64,000 nt of DNA. Origin: Bacillota bacterium (GTDB taxonomy: Bacteria > Bacillota > Clostridia > Acetivibrionales > DSM-1351). The stretch spans positions 1-64,000 of the forward strand of contig JAEWCZ010000087.1 of assembly GCA_023390335.1 (NCBI GenBank). Reading direction: 5' to 3'. Both the position numbers and the translations under genes were made by a program. Below the pieces are notes generated by a model. That model was not told the DNA's origin and did not search any database. It saw only the letters and a list, made by a program, of their open reading frames with translations. Of the stretch, positions 44,465 through 54,310 are shown piece by piece (position 1 is the first letter of the stretch; each line of letters begins with the position of its first letter).

Positions 44465-44531
44465 CCCGTAGCAAAGCCATTTACGGCGGCTTCGTAGAAA
44501 CTGTCGGACCATATTACCGAAAATATACGGG
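44465..44531 (-). promoter_or_regulatory. Guanine-class purine riboswitch aptamer
   Basis: On the minus strand: P1 CCCGTA/TACGGG, the conserved ATATGG, GTTTCTAC, CCGTAAAT and GCTACG elements, and loop-loop partner sequences in the order of the purine riboswitch. The base that pairs with ligand (position 74) is C, as in guanine-sensing members. A terminator hairpin follows, so guanine or hypoxanthine should switch the operon off. Confidence 0.96.
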
Positions 44532-44549
44532 ATACTTTTCCTTAATATA

Positions 44550-44578
44550 ATTTTATATTTAATAAAATAAAAAATCAA
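44550..44578 (-). promoter_or_regulatory. Promoter of the xpt operon
   Basis: On the minus strand TTGATT (44578-44573), 17 bp, TAAAAT (44555-44550), about 20 nt before the riboswitch. The rest of the gap up to 44690 is AT-rich spacer. Confidence 0.6.
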
Positions 44579-44690
44579 TTATTTGGAAAATATCTGTATT
44601 TAAATTTTTAATTTTAACAAATCTAATAGTATTTCGACAAAATTATTTTATATTAGACAAAAGAAAAAATCAAGACAAATGTGAACATTT

Positions 44691-45200
44691 TTAAGAAATT
44701 TCTTTAAAAAGTTCGTTTATTTTTTTAGTTCTCTCAATAAGTAGCATTAATGGAAATCCAAGGACATAACAAGCCAGTAGCTGTCCCAATCCCACCAATA
44801 AAATATTGACAAACAAGGATGTAATAGTCGTATTATTAGCAAGTACACTAAGCATAATTCCAACAACTACAGCATTTACCAGTACCGCAGGCAGTGGTGC
44901 CAACCATTTACGCTTGGGCTTGTTATAGGTCAACTTATATGTGAGGTAAGCTGCAAGGAGAGATGAAAGACTTCCTACAACCACGTCCCATATTCCATTT
45001 CCTCCTATTATATTTGCTAAAATACAACCAACAAACAGTCCGGGTATTGCTACAGGTGTAAAATACGGGAGTACTGCAAGCGCTTCTGCAAGTCTGCTCT
45101 GAAGGGGCTGAAAACTTGTTACATAAAAAATCATTGTGAGAACTAGATACACGGCTGCTATCATTGCTGCTACCGTTAATTTTCTGATATTTCTATTCAT
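44691..45200 (-). CDS. queT: QueT-type queuosine precursor transporter S component
   Basis: A 169-residue membrane protein with five to six helices. SRLAEALAVLPYFTPVAIPGLFVGC and the GNGIWDVVVGSLSSLLAA stretch are QueT hallmarks. It is the substrate-binding component of an ECF transporter for preQ1 or queuine. The frame is open to 45248, but GGAGG near 45212 sets ATG 45200. A preQ1-I riboswitch precedes it. Confidence 0.93.
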   Translation of the reverse strand: MNRNIRKLTVAAMIAAVYLVLTMIFYVTSFQPLQSRLAEALAVLPYFTPVAIPGLFVGCILANIIGGNGIWDVVVGSLSSLLAAYLTYKLTYNKPKRKWLAPLPAVLVNAVVVGIMLSVLANNTTITSLFVNILLVGLGQLLACYVLGFPLMLLIERTKKINELFKEIS

Positions 45201-45257
45201 TTTAACCTCCATTGCCGTGACAAAGTTCCTTATAAAGCCTTTATACAAAACAAAATA

Positions 45258-45280
45258 CTGCCCTGCATTTAAGCAGGCAG
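45258..45280 (-). terminator. Riboswitch terminator of queT
   Basis: On the minus strand CTGCCTGC and GCAGGGCAG arms with a TTAAAT loop, followed by TATTTTGTTTTG. Confidence 0.85.
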
Positions 45281-45285
45281 CGTCG

Positions 45286-45324
45286 CCATAGTTTTGTTTT
45301 TAGACAGGATGGTCACGAACTGTC
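45286..45324 (-). promoter_or_regulatory. PreQ1-I riboswitch aptamer
   Basis: On the minus strand stem GACAG/CTGTC encloses loop TTCGTGACCATC, followed by the A-rich tail AAAAACAAAACTATGG. The loop CCAT pairs with the tail ATGG to give the H-type pseudoknot of preQ1-I riboswitches. It closely resembles the Thermoanaerobacter version. Confidence 0.93.
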
Positions 45325-45518
45325 TTTTTATTTTGTGTAAAGTATATCACTTTTAATATAGTAATTCAAATTATAAATGAAAGTTACATAATTAATTATT
45401 TTCCATTTACTATTCTATTTATATAATATATAATGTATAATTTGGGTAGACAATCTACCAGCTACCATACTTTTTTATGTAAAATAATTAACTGACATTT
45501 TGTATATGGAGGGTTTGC

Positions 45519-46919
45519 ATGAACAATTCAATGTACGACGTTGTAATAATCGGCTGTGGTATTTCAGGTATCTTTGCCGGCTATGAACTGACAAAACAAA
45601 ATCCCCAACTCAAGGTAGTAATGATTGAACAGGGACATGATATTAATAAAAGAACCTGCCCAATTGTTGCTAATAGGACAAAGGACTGTATACGCTGTAA
45701 AACATGTGATATAATGCGTGGTTTCGGCGGTGCGGGAGCATATTCCGACGGTAAATTCAACTTTACAACTGCTTTCGGCGGCTGGCTGAATGATTATCTG
45801 CCCGATGACGAAGTTATGAATCTAATAAATTATGTTGACAATGTTAATGTTGAATTCGGTGCTACAAAGGAAATGTTCTCCACATATACAGATGAAGCAA
45901 AGGCTATTGAAAAGAGAGCATTAGAAAATGACCTTCATCTTTTACAAGCATCTGTAAAGCATCTTGGTACTGAAAACAACCTTGAAATACTTAAAAGACT
46001 GTACAATTATCTTCTTGAACGTCTTGAACTTATGTGCAATTCACAGGTTCTGAACATCGAACCCTGCAAGGACGGCGGTTATGCTGTAGAGTTACATGAT
46101 GGACAAACCATTCACTGTAAGTATCTTATTGCGGCACCCGGAAGATCAGGCGCTGAGTGGTTTTCACAGCAGTGTAAAAGGTTAAAGCTTGACCTTATTA
46201 ATAATCAAGTTGATATCGGAGTAAGAGTCGAACTGCCTGCCAAGGTATTTGAACATATTACCGATGTTGTATACGAGTCCAAGCTTGTTTACAGGACAAA
46301 GCAGTACGGTGACCTTGTTCGTACCTTCTGCATGAATCCTTACGGACATGTTGTTTCAGAGAATGTTGACGGAATCGTAACAGTTAACGGACACAGCTAT
46401 ACAGATCCAAAGCTGAGAAGTGAAAATACAAACTTTGCACTTCTGGTTAGCAATAGGTTTACATCACCTTTCAATGAGCCTTATCAATACGGTAAAAGAA
46501 TTGCCTCTCTTTCAAATATGCTTGGCGGAGGAGTATTGGTACAGAGGTTTGGTGATTTAATCAAGGGTGCAAGAACTAACCCTCACAGACTGGGTCAGAG
46601 CTTCACTCACCCGACGTTAAATGCAACCCCGGGAGATTTGAGTCTTGTGTTAACCAAGAGACATCTGGACAATATAATTGAGATGATTTATGCTCTTGAT
46701 AAGATTGCTCCGGGTACGGCAAATTATGATACATTACTTTATGGTGTTGAGGTAAAATTCTACAGTTCAAGGCTTCAGTTGACCAATGAACTTGAAACCA
46801 AGCTCCCGAATATGTTTGCCATAGGTGATGGTGCCGGTGTAACGAGAGGACTTTCACAAGCCAGTGCCAGCGGTGTACTGGCAGCAAGAACAATTATAAA
46901 CAGGATCAGCAATTCTTAA
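45519..46919 (+). CDS. FAD-dependent oxidoreductase (COG2509-type)
   Basis: 466 residues. The N-terminal dinucleotide fold has VVIIGCGISGIFAGYEL (8-24), and a C-rich segment CIRCKTCDIMRGFGGAGAYSDGK follows. The C-terminal FAD motif is NMFAIGDGAGVTRGLSQAS. The CxxC pair could be redox active. Members are annotated as uncharacterised NAD(FAD)-utilising dehydrogenases; the substrate is not known. GGAGGG precedes ATG 45519. Monocistronic with terminator at 46931. Confidence 0.85.
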   Translation: MNNSMYDVVIIGCGISGIFAGYELTKQNPQLKVVMIEQGHDINKRTCPIVANRTKDCIRCKTCDIMRGFGGAGAYSDGKFNFTTAFGGWLNDYLPDDEVMNLINYVDNVNVEFGATKEMFSTYTDEAKAIEKRALENDLHLLQASVKHLGTENNLEILKRLYNYLLERLELMCNSQVLNIEPCKDGGYAVELHDGQTIHCKYLIAAPGRSGAEWFSQQCKRLKLDLINNQVDIGVRVELPAKVFEHITDVVYESKLVYRTKQYGDLVRTFCMNPYGHVVSENVDGIVTVNGHSYTDPKLRSENTNFALLVSNRFTSPFNEPYQYGKRIASLSNMLGGGVLVQRFGDLIKGARTNPHRLGQSFTHPTLNATPGDLSLVLTKRHLDNIIEMIYALDKIAPGTANYDTLLYGVEVKFYSSRLQLTNELETKLPNMFAIGDGAGVTRGLSQASASGVLAARTIINRISNS

Positions 46920-46930
46920 TATATAAGCCA

Positions 46931-46977
46931 AAAGCACTTTGTATCAGTTTTAATCCATGATACAAAGTGCTTTTTTT
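46931..46977 (+). terminator. Terminator of the FAD oxidoreductase
   Basis: A 16-bp perfect stem (46931-46946 with 46958-46973), then seven T residues (from 46971). Convergent with the cyclophilin gene. Confidence 0.93.
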
Positions 46978-46987
46978 ATTGAATAGT

Positions 46988-47509
46988 TTATACTTTTTCA
47001 GGTTCAGGGTATTCAACACCGAAAGTTTCAACAGTAACCGTCTTCATTACCTGAGGTTCCTTTGGCTTATCGTTGTAGTCAGTTTTTACACTTACTATTC
47101 TATCTGCTTCTTCAATTCCCTCTATCACCTTTCCAAATGCAGCATATTGTCCGTCAAGGTGAGGTGATTTTTCAACCATTATGAAGAACTGTGATCCCGC
47201 AGAATCTGGAACCATCGTTCTTGCCATTGAAAGAACTCCCTTGTCATGCTTTAAGTCATTTTTAAATCCGTTTGATGAAAATTCTCCCTTAATGCTGTAA
47301 TCAGGGCCACCCACTCCGGTTCCCTCCGGGTCTCCTCCCTGTATCATGAAACCGGGGATAACCCTATGAAATATTACGCCATTATAAAAGCCCTTATTTA
47401 TAAGAGAAATAAAATTATTAACGGTATTGGGAGCAATTTCAGGATATAGTTCTGCCTTCATAGTTTTCCCGTTTTCCATTTCAAAAGTAACAATAGGATT
47501 TTTGTTCAT
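46988..47509 (-). CDS. Peptidyl-prolyl cis-trans isomerase, cyclophilin type
   Basis: A 173-residue cytosolic foldase. It has the cyclophilin core: VIFHRVIPGFMIQGGDPEGTG with the catalytic Arg, FSSNGF, GSQFFIMVEKSPHLDG and AAFGKVIEG. No signal peptide. Confidence 0.95.
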   Translation of the reverse strand: MNKNPIVTFEMENGKTMKAELYPEIAPNTVNNFISLINKGFYNGVIFHRVIPGFMIQGGDPEGTGVGGPDYSIKGEFSSNGFKNDLKHDKGVLSMARTMVPDSAGSQFFIMVEKSPHLDGQYAAFGKVIEGIEEADRIVSVKTDYNDKPKEPQVMKTVTVETFGVEYPEPEKV

Positions 47510-47550
47510 ATATCAGCATTCCTTCCAAAATATATATTTTTTAGCTATAC

Positions 47551-49032
47551 TTATTTTATAGTTTTATCCACTGTTGTCAAGTATATTCTGTCATGCCATA
47601 ATTTCAAACTTCTTTTTATAAGAAAGGCTAAATACCGAACTCCTGATGCCGCCAATATAAATACAAATATCATTTGAAAGTCCCGGTACCTGGACTGAAT
47701 TTCTATAATTGCATACACTCCGAAATTGACAAGAGTAATTAATAAAATGGGAATAAACCCTTTTGAATGCTCTCTTTTTTTAATTTCTGTAAAAACTCCT
47801 ATTACTGCCATAAAAAATATTAAGCAATAAAAAACCTTCTCCAGCTTCAAAACTCGTGTCTTAAAATTCTCATATTCAAGCTGCTTTCCCAACACTGTTA
47901 TACCGCTTTGACTTATATATTTGAAACCCCAATCAATTGAATCATCTGTTCTTACCCACATTTTTTTATGCTTTTTAATCATTAAATCCTTTATCTTTTC
48001 ATAGTTTGACAACCTTTCTTTAATAATTCTCAAAGCCTCTTGATTTCTGGTTCTACTATCTTTAATTGAAATAAGTTTTAAGGCATCCTCCTTAGAAAAG
48101 CAGCCAGAAGTATCAGGATTTAATCCTACTACTATTTTATATAATGGAAAATTGTTGCTCAGTCCGTTCTGATTCACTCCTGAATAATGAATTGCCATGG
48201 ACATACCTTTTCCTAAAAGCACATAAACAATTGTAAAACCTAAAATCCCAACAACTGTTTTTATCTTAACCTTTTTTTCGATATTATTGTTTATTAATTT
48301 TATCATCGCCCAAATAACAAATGCAACGACTACCACAATACCCTGTGGACGCAAGGCATTTCCAATAGCGATCATTACAGCTGACAATATAGCAATCCCT
48401 AAAGTGTTGGATTTTTTGAAAACATACATATATATTCCCAGCAGTATAAAGAAATTGGAAACATGCTGGTTTGTTAATACAGAACATAAGAAAAAAGTAG
48501 CAGGGTAAAAAAGGTACATTACGGAAATGTATCTTGCATACTTGTCACCCATGAGCTTGTCTGAAATCTTGTATATCAGGACGTTAACCCCTGCCATAAA
48601 TAAACAGTTACAGATTTTAAGACCTACAATATTGCAGCCAAGTTTAAGAAGAAAGCCATAATATAAAACTATTCCCGTCTGGTATGACCATAAGCTAAAA
48701 TATTTTGTATATGCAAAAGAAAAATTGCCTTGTGCCAACTGTAACGCTGCATTATAAATTAATTTAAAGTCCGATTGAGGAATTGCATTGTAACGAACCG
48801 CAACAAAGCCTTTAAGGCAGAAAGCCATAATAAATAATAATATTGCAAATGTTTGCTTGCCTGTCTTTAATTTATATATAATTAGAAACACACATATACA
48901 AATAAGTTCTACAGGGAAAATATAGGCTGCCATTTTATTTTGTACTAAATAAACAAAATTCCAAATAGATGTGATTAACAGATACACTAAACAAAATACT
49001 ATTACCGTTTTTTCTGTGATTTTTTGTAACAT
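47551..49032 (-). CDS. Integral membrane protein, GT-C glycosyltransferase-like
   Basis: 493 residues with about 12 hydrophobic helices. An early loop has IPQSDFKLIYNAALQLAQGN, whose acidic residue resembles the catalytic loop of polyprenol-phosphate-sugar glycosyltransferases (family 39 type). It may transfer sugars to wall polymers or proteins. Function not proven; no companion gene in the same operon is clear. Confidence 0.7.
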   Translation of the reverse strand: MLQKITEKTVIVFCLVYLLITSIWNFVYLVQNKMAAYIFPVELICICVFLIIYKLKTGKQTFAILLFIMAFCLKGFVAVRYNAIPQSDFKLIYNAALQLAQGNFSFAYTKYFSLWSYQTGIVLYYGFLLKLGCNIVGLKICNCLFMAGVNVLIYKISDKLMGDKYARYISVMYLFYPATFFLCSVLTNQHVSNFFILLGIYMYVFKKSNTLGIAILSAVMIAIGNALRPQGIVVVVAFVIWAMIKLINNNIEKKVKIKTVVGILGFTIVYVLLGKGMSMAIHYSGVNQNGLSNNFPLYKIVVGLNPDTSGCFSKEDALKLISIKDSRTRNQEALRIIKERLSNYEKIKDLMIKKHKKMWVRTDDSIDWGFKYISQSGITVLGKQLEYENFKTRVLKLEKVFYCLIFFMAVIGVFTEIKKREHSKGFIPILLITLVNFGVYAIIEIQSRYRDFQMIFVFILAASGVRYLAFLIKRSLKLWHDRIYLTTVDKTIK

Positions 49033-49165
49033 ATATCTTAACCTTTCAACTATGATAAAATTGTAATCAAATTACTTGTTTTACCATTATTGCACTAGTT
49101 TACTATATATGTCAATTATGTAATGTATTCTTAAATAAAACACCATATCACTGTAATAAAACAAT

Positions 49166-49194
49166 AAAGTACCTAACAATTTGTCAGGTACTTT
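49166..49194 (-). terminator. Terminator of the parE-parC operon
   Basis: AAAGTACCT/AGGTACTTT with an inner ACAA/TTGT pair, followed by T-rich sequence on the minus strand. Confidence 0.82.
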
Positions 49195-49201
49195 ACATAT
49201 A

Positions 49202-51388
49202 TTATTCTAATTCCAGACTCATCTGTTTTTCAGTCTTATCTTCTTCTTTAATGTAGCAACCTATTGCCGGAATATTCTTTGTTCTGTAGTAATCAATATT
49301 AGACAATACCATTTCGTCCAATGTTTTTATTCCAATCATGGTACTGCCTTTTTTTGATGTAAGCACCTGAACTCCCTGTGAGTTTTTTGTTGTTTTTACA
49401 TTAATACCTTCGGTATTAAATACAAGCATCTTATTAATGCTGCTTATAGCAATCAGTTCAATATCCTCAGTTACAAAAAACATTCTTATAAGCGGTGAAC
49501 CATTGTAGTAAGCATTTGCAAGCTTTTTTCGGTTCGTCTTGGTTGCATACCCTGACAGATCTATTTTTGCACCCTTGCCGTTTTCATAGAAAAACAACAT
49601 ATAACCTTCATAATTATCAGTGGCTGTAATGTAAATTATTTTTTCGTCGCTATCAAGGCCAAGAAGGTTGGTCAAATATTCTCCCAAACTACTTGCTTTA
49701 CAATCCGGAATTTCATAAATCTTTGATTTGTAAACGTTATATTTATTGGTGAAAAGCAGTAGATCAGCTTTGTTATGTGTTTCCACCTCCTGAACTATGG
49801 CATCATCATCCTTAAGTTTATGCTCCGGGTTTGCTCTTAATGAAACCAAAGGTATTTTTTTGAGGTAGTTGTGTTCAGTAAGGAATATTTTTAAATTATA
49901 GTCTTCTATAAAGTGTTCCGTAGTGATTTCTTCTACTTGCTCATCACTTATGATTTCAGTACGTCTTGGTTTTCCGAACTTTTTAGCTATCTCGCTAAGC
50001 TGCTTCTGGATAATCTTCTTTACTTTCTTTTCGTTTCCGTAGATATCTTTAAGTTCCGCTATCTCCTTTACGAGATTATCCGTTTCTCCGACTCTGTTTA
50101 GTATATATTCCTTGTTAAGATTCCTTAGCTTAATTTCTGCTATGTAATCAGCCTGTACCTGATCTATTTCAAAGCCTGCCATCAAATTTGGTACAACCAT
50201 TGCTTCCTGTTCAGTACCCCTTATGATTTTAATTGCTTTGTCAATGTCCATGAGTATTTTTTTCAGACCCATTAACAAATGAAGTTTGTCACTCTTTTTT
50301 TCTATATCATATAGTATCTGGCGTTTTAAACAGTCAACTCTGAAGGACAGCCATTCGTTTAAAATAGTTCTAACGCCCATTACTCTGGGACGTCCGTTTA
50401 TGAGAATGTTGAAATTGCAGTTAAAGCTGTCCTGAAGCGGAGTAAGCTTAAACAGCTTATTCATCAGTATATCAGGATCAGTATTCTTTCTGAGGTCAAG
50501 AGTAAGCTTCAAGCCGCTTAAATCCGTTTCATCCCTGACATCAGTTATTTCCCTTATTTTGCCACCCTTTATCAGCTCGATTATCTGGTCAATTATAGCT
50601 TCAACGGTTGTTGTATATGGTATTTCAACAATCTCAATGCAATTGTTTTCCTTATCATAATTATACTTTGCACGAACCTTGAAGCTGCCTCTGCCATTAT
50701 TGTATATATCTCTTATTTCCTTTTCGGAGTATATAAGCTGGCCTCCCGACGAGAAATCAGGCGCTTTAAGATAGTCTTCAATTACTATATTTTCATCATC
50801 AATAAGTGCAGAGGTTGTTTTACATATTTCTTCGAGATTAAAACTGCAGATATTGCTGGCCATACCAACGGCTATACCCTGATTTGCATTTACCAGAATA
50901 TTTGGAAAAGTAGTTGGCAGTAAAACAGGCTCTTTCATTGTTCCGTCATAGTTGTCAACAAATTCCACAGTGTTTTTATCAATGTCCTTAAAGATTTCCT
51001 CACATAATTTATCAAGTTTGGCTTCAGTATACCTTGGTGCCGCAAATTTCATATCCCTGGAGTACTGCTTTCCAAAGTTACCTTTTGAATCTACGAATGG
51101 ATGAAGCAAAGCGTTATTACCCCTGGTCATTCTTACCATTGTCTCATAAATTGCCATATCTCCATGAGGATTCAGTTTCATAGTTTGTCCGACAATGTTG
51201 GATGACTTGGTTTTAGCCCCTGTAAGCAAAGACATCTTATACATGGTGTAAAGAAGCTTTCTGTGGGAAGGTTTAAACCCGTCGATTTCAGGTATGGCTC
51301 TGGAAACTATAACACTCATGGCATAAGGCATATAATTACTTTCCAGAGTTTCTGTAATATTTTGTTCAACCAGATTTTTATGAGTCAT
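49202..51388 (-). CDS. parC: DNA topoisomerase IV subunit A
   Basis: A 728-residue type II topoisomerase subunit that breaks and rejoins DNA. The active tyrosine lies in AAPRYTEAKL (about 118). YAMSVIVSRAIPEIDGFKPSHR is the conserved start. The C-terminal third is a beta-pinwheel without the GyrA box, which favours ParC over GyrA. Starts 57 bp after parE. Confidence 0.92.
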   Translation of the reverse strand: MTHKNLVEQNITETLESNYMPYAMSVIVSRAIPEIDGFKPSHRKLLYTMYKMSLLTGAKTKSSNIVGQTMKLNPHGDMAIYETMVRMTRGNNALLHPFVDSKGNFGKQYSRDMKFAAPRYTEAKLDKLCEEIFKDIDKNTVEFVDNYDGTMKEPVLLPTTFPNILVNANQGIAVGMASNICSFNLEEICKTTSALIDDENIVIEDYLKAPDFSSGGQLIYSEKEIRDIYNNGRGSFKVRAKYNYDKENNCIEIVEIPYTTTVEAIIDQIIELIKGGKIREITDVRDETDLSGLKLTLDLRKNTDPDILMNKLFKLTPLQDSFNCNFNILINGRPRVMGVRTILNEWLSFRVDCLKRQILYDIEKKSDKLHLLMGLKKILMDIDKAIKIIRGTEQEAMVVPNLMAGFEIDQVQADYIAEIKLRNLNKEYILNRVGETDNLVKEIAELKDIYGNEKKVKKIIQKQLSEIAKKFGKPRRTEIISDEQVEEITTEHFIEDYNLKIFLTEHNYLKKIPLVSLRANPEHKLKDDDAIVQEVETHNKADLLLFTNKYNVYKSKIYEIPDCKASSLGEYLTNLLGLDSDEKIIYITATDNYEGYMLFFYENGKGAKIDLSGYATKTNRKKLANAYYNGSPLIRMFFVTEDIELIAISSINKMLVFNTEGINVKTTKNSQGVQVLTSKKGSTMIGIKTLDEMVLSNIDYYRTKNIPAIGCYIKEEDKTEKQMSLELE

Positions 51389-51444
51389 TTTTTGCCTCTT
51401 TCCTTTATTCCTATATATTTAAAGTGCAGTAATTGTAATTTTTA

Positions 51445-53427
51445 TTAACTTACATCTATCATATCAAGATATTTGCTGCCGTTATCTTCTATAAACTGTT
51501 TTCTTCCTGCGAGATTTTCCCCTAGTAGTATGTCAAACATCATAGCAGTTTGCTCTACTTCACTTGGCATAACCTTTATCAATCGCCTTGAAGCAGGATT
51601 CATAGTAGTCTGCCACATCATTTCCGGCTCATTTTCTCCAAGTCCTTTTGAACGTTGAATAGTATACTTCGTACCTTCAAGCTTTGCCAGAATCTCTGCT
51701 TTTTCCTTTTCGGTATAAGCAAAATAGGATTTGTTTTTGCAAGTAATTTCAAACAATGGAGACTCCGCTATAAATACTTTTCCTTCAGTTAAAAGTGTAG
51801 GAACAAGTCTATAAAGCATGGTAAGAATCAACGTTCTGATTTGGAAACCGTCAACATCCGCATCTGTGCATATAATTACCTTGTCCCACCTGAGATTTGA
51901 CAAATCAAAGGTATTTAAGTCCTTGTTATGCTTTGATTTTATTTCTACACCACAGCCCAGTACCTTGAGAAGGTCTACAATTATTTCATTTTTGAATATG
52001 CTGTCATACTCAGCTTTAAGGCAATTGAGAATTTTTCCCCTTACAGGCATGATTGCCTGAAATTCAGCATCTCTACCCAGTTTACAAGCTCCAAGCGCTG
52101 AATCTCCCTCAACTATATAAATTTCTCTTTTCGTTATGTCCTTTGTACGGCAGTCAACAAATTTCTTTACCCTGTTGGAAATGTCTACATTGCCGCTAAG
52201 CTTCTTTTTTATATTGATTCTGGTCTTTTCGGCGGTTTCCCTGCTCCTTTTGTTAACCAGAATCTGCTCTATAATTTTATCACTCTCAATCTTATTTTCT
52301 ATAAAGTAAATCTCCAGCTGCTGCTTGAGAAAATCCGTCATAGCTTCCTGAATAAACTTGTTGGTTATAGATTTCTTTGTCTGGTTCTCATAGCTTGTGA
52401 TTGTTGAAAAAGAATTAACAACCAGTATAAGACTGTCCTCAATGTCCGCAAAGGTTATTTTTGACTCATCCTTGTTATACTTTCCTCTAGCCTTTATACA
52501 TTTGTCAATTTCATATATCAATGCATTTTTTACAGCCTTGTCCGGTGCCCCACCATATTCAAGGAAGCTTGAATTATGATAGTACTCCAGAAGATTTGTC
52601 TGGTTATTAAAACAGAAGGCAAATTGCATCTTTACTTTGTATTCCGGCTTGTCCTCTCTGTCCTTGCCCTTTGCAGAACCTTCATAATACTGAATTTCGG
52701 TAAAACCAGTATCTTTTGTTATTTCCTTTACATAGTCAAGTATTCCGTTTTCATAAATATATATAAAAGTTTCCCCTGATTCTTCATCCTTTAATATGAA
52801 TTTTAGACCTGCATTGACTACTGCCTGTTTTTTTAAAACCGTCTGATAATGTTCCAGAGGTATATCTATTTCGGTGAAAACATCTATATCAGGTCTCCAT
52901 TTTTGAATGGTAGATGTTTTATCGTATTTACATTTTTCTTTTTTCAATCCTCCGACATTTTCACCCTTTTCAAAGTGAAGGTCGTACCTGTACCCGTCAC
53001 GAAATACCGTAACATCAAAATATTCTGAGCTATACTGGGTTGCACATGCTCCAAGACCGTTTAATCCTAGACTGTATTCATAGTTTTCACCAGAGTTGTT
53101 CTGATACTTTCCTCCTGCGTACAGTTCGCAATAAACCAACTCCCAATTGAAACGTTCCTCTTTTGTGTTGAAGTCTACAGGCAAACCTCTGCCCCAATCC
53201 TGAACCATTATTGATTTGTCTGCAAACCTTGTAATTTCTATAACATTACCATGGCCTTCTCTGGCCTCATCTATTGAGTTTGACAAAATTTCAAAGAAAG
53301 AATGTTCACATCCGTCCAATCCGTCCGAACCGAATATAACACCCGGGCGAAGTCTTACCCTGTCAGCTCCTTTGAGCGATGAAATACTCTCATTCCCATA
53401 TTCATTCTTTCTAATATCCTTTGTCAT
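51445..53427 (-). CDS. parE: DNA topoisomerase IV subunit B
   Basis: A 660-residue GHKL ATPase subunit. ATP site SNSIDEAREGHGN, GRGLPVD and GLNGLGACATQY. TOPRIM motifs are IVEGDSALG and CTDADVDGFQIRTL, with RSKGLGE near the end. The frame is open to 53442, but GGAGG lies in that extension; ATG 53427 is used. Operon with parC. Confidence 0.92.
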   Translation of the reverse strand: MTKDIRKNEYGNESISSLKGADRVRLRPGVIFGSDGLDGCEHSFFEILSNSIDEAREGHGNVIEITRFADKSIMVQDWGRGLPVDFNTKEERFNWELVYCELYAGGKYQNNSGENYEYSLGLNGLGACATQYSSEYFDVTVFRDGYRYDLHFEKGENVGGLKKEKCKYDKTSTIQKWRPDIDVFTEIDIPLEHYQTVLKKQAVVNAGLKFILKDEESGETFIYIYENGILDYVKEITKDTGFTEIQYYEGSAKGKDREDKPEYKVKMQFAFCFNNQTNLLEYYHNSSFLEYGGAPDKAVKNALIYEIDKCIKARGKYNKDESKITFADIEDSLILVVNSFSTITSYENQTKKSITNKFIQEAMTDFLKQQLEIYFIENKIESDKIIEQILVNKRSRETAEKTRINIKKKLSGNVDISNRVKKFVDCRTKDITKREIYIVEGDSALGACKLGRDAEFQAIMPVRGKILNCLKAEYDSIFKNEIIVDLLKVLGCGVEIKSKHNKDLNTFDLSNLRWDKVIICTDADVDGFQIRTLILTMLYRLVPTLLTEGKVFIAESPLFEITCKNKSYFAYTEKEKAEILAKLEGTKYTIQRSKGLGENEPEMMWQTTMNPASRRLIKVMPSEVEQTAMMFDILLGENLAGRKQFIEDNGSKYLDMIDVS

Positions 53428-53659
53428 TTGTAAAACCTCCATAAAATACTTGTATAATCATCCACCTAAACATTATTTATCAAACTTGTGTTCTCTGTCA
53501 AGTGTTATAAACTAACTTTAAAGCTGTACGGTGTATTATACCGATAAAAAAATAAAATATTTATGACAAGAAACAAACTTTATAATATAATATTTTTGCG
53601 GGTAAAATTGGCACAATTTACCGTAATTTTTTAAGTAAATTGAAGTCGGAGGAAAAAAA

Positions 53660-54250
53660 ATGAAATTAAGAATAACTGATAAAGACCTTGCAGAACTTAC
53701 AATTGAGCAAAAACAAAATCTCTGTGATTTGTGGCTACCCCAGGCATATGATGTTGCAGTTGCCAATGTTTGTGTAGATGCCGCCGAGGAAAAGTATAAT
53801 CAGATTACATTTGTTATCGGAGGACTCAATATAACCAAACATAATGATATTATTTTATACGATATGAAATTTTTGCCTGACAATCTTTTCACAGTAACTG
53901 AAAATTCTGAGGATAATGAGTCTTGTGCAGCAAATTCCGTTGAAGATTCCGAGGACACCCTTAATGATGACTTTTCAGAAGATTTCTCAATTGATGAAGA
54001 TTTCAATTTTGAAATTCAAAGGCCTGAATCTTTTAACAAGCAGGATTGTCTACCGCTGTTGGATATAGGACAAATGATCGATATCCTGGAACGTAAGAAC
54101 TTCGGTGAATGCGAATTTTCACTGTCAGTTGCATTTGATGATAAAACCTTCGATATAGGAAAAAATACTTCTATATCTGATATGTATTCCAGTGATAATA
54201 ATTGCGAACTATGTGACATTTTATGGCTTTCGCTAAAGGCACTCTTATAA
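53660..54250 (+). CDS. Uncharacterised acidic protein
   Basis: A 196-residue acidic protein with no signal peptide. The first 70 residues look folded (TDKDLAELTIEQKQNLCDLW), the middle 85-120 is Asp/Glu/Ser-rich, and the end has IGQMIDILERKNFGECEF and DNNCELCDILWLSLKALL. I do not recognise it. CGGAGG precedes ATG 53660. Divergent from parE. Confidence 0.65.
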   Translation: MKLRITDKDLAELTIEQKQNLCDLWLPQAYDVAVANVCVDAAEEKYNQITFVIGGLNITKHNDIILYDMKFLPDNLFTVTENSEDNESCAANSVEDSEDTLNDDFSEDFSIDEDFNFEIQRPESFNKQDCLPLLDIGQMIDILERKNFGECEFSLSVAFDDKTFDIGKNTSISDMYSSDNNCELCDILWLSLKALL

Positions 54251-54270
54251 ATCATTCTTTACATAAAAAC

Positions 54271-54304
54271 GCCGTTCATAACTCTATGCAAAGTTATGAA
54301 CGGC
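54271..54304. terminator. Terminator between convergent genes
   Basis: A 12-bp perfect stem GCCGTTCATAAC/GTTATGAACGGC with A and T runs on the two flanks. Confidence 0.85.
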
Positions 54305-54310
54305 ATTTAT

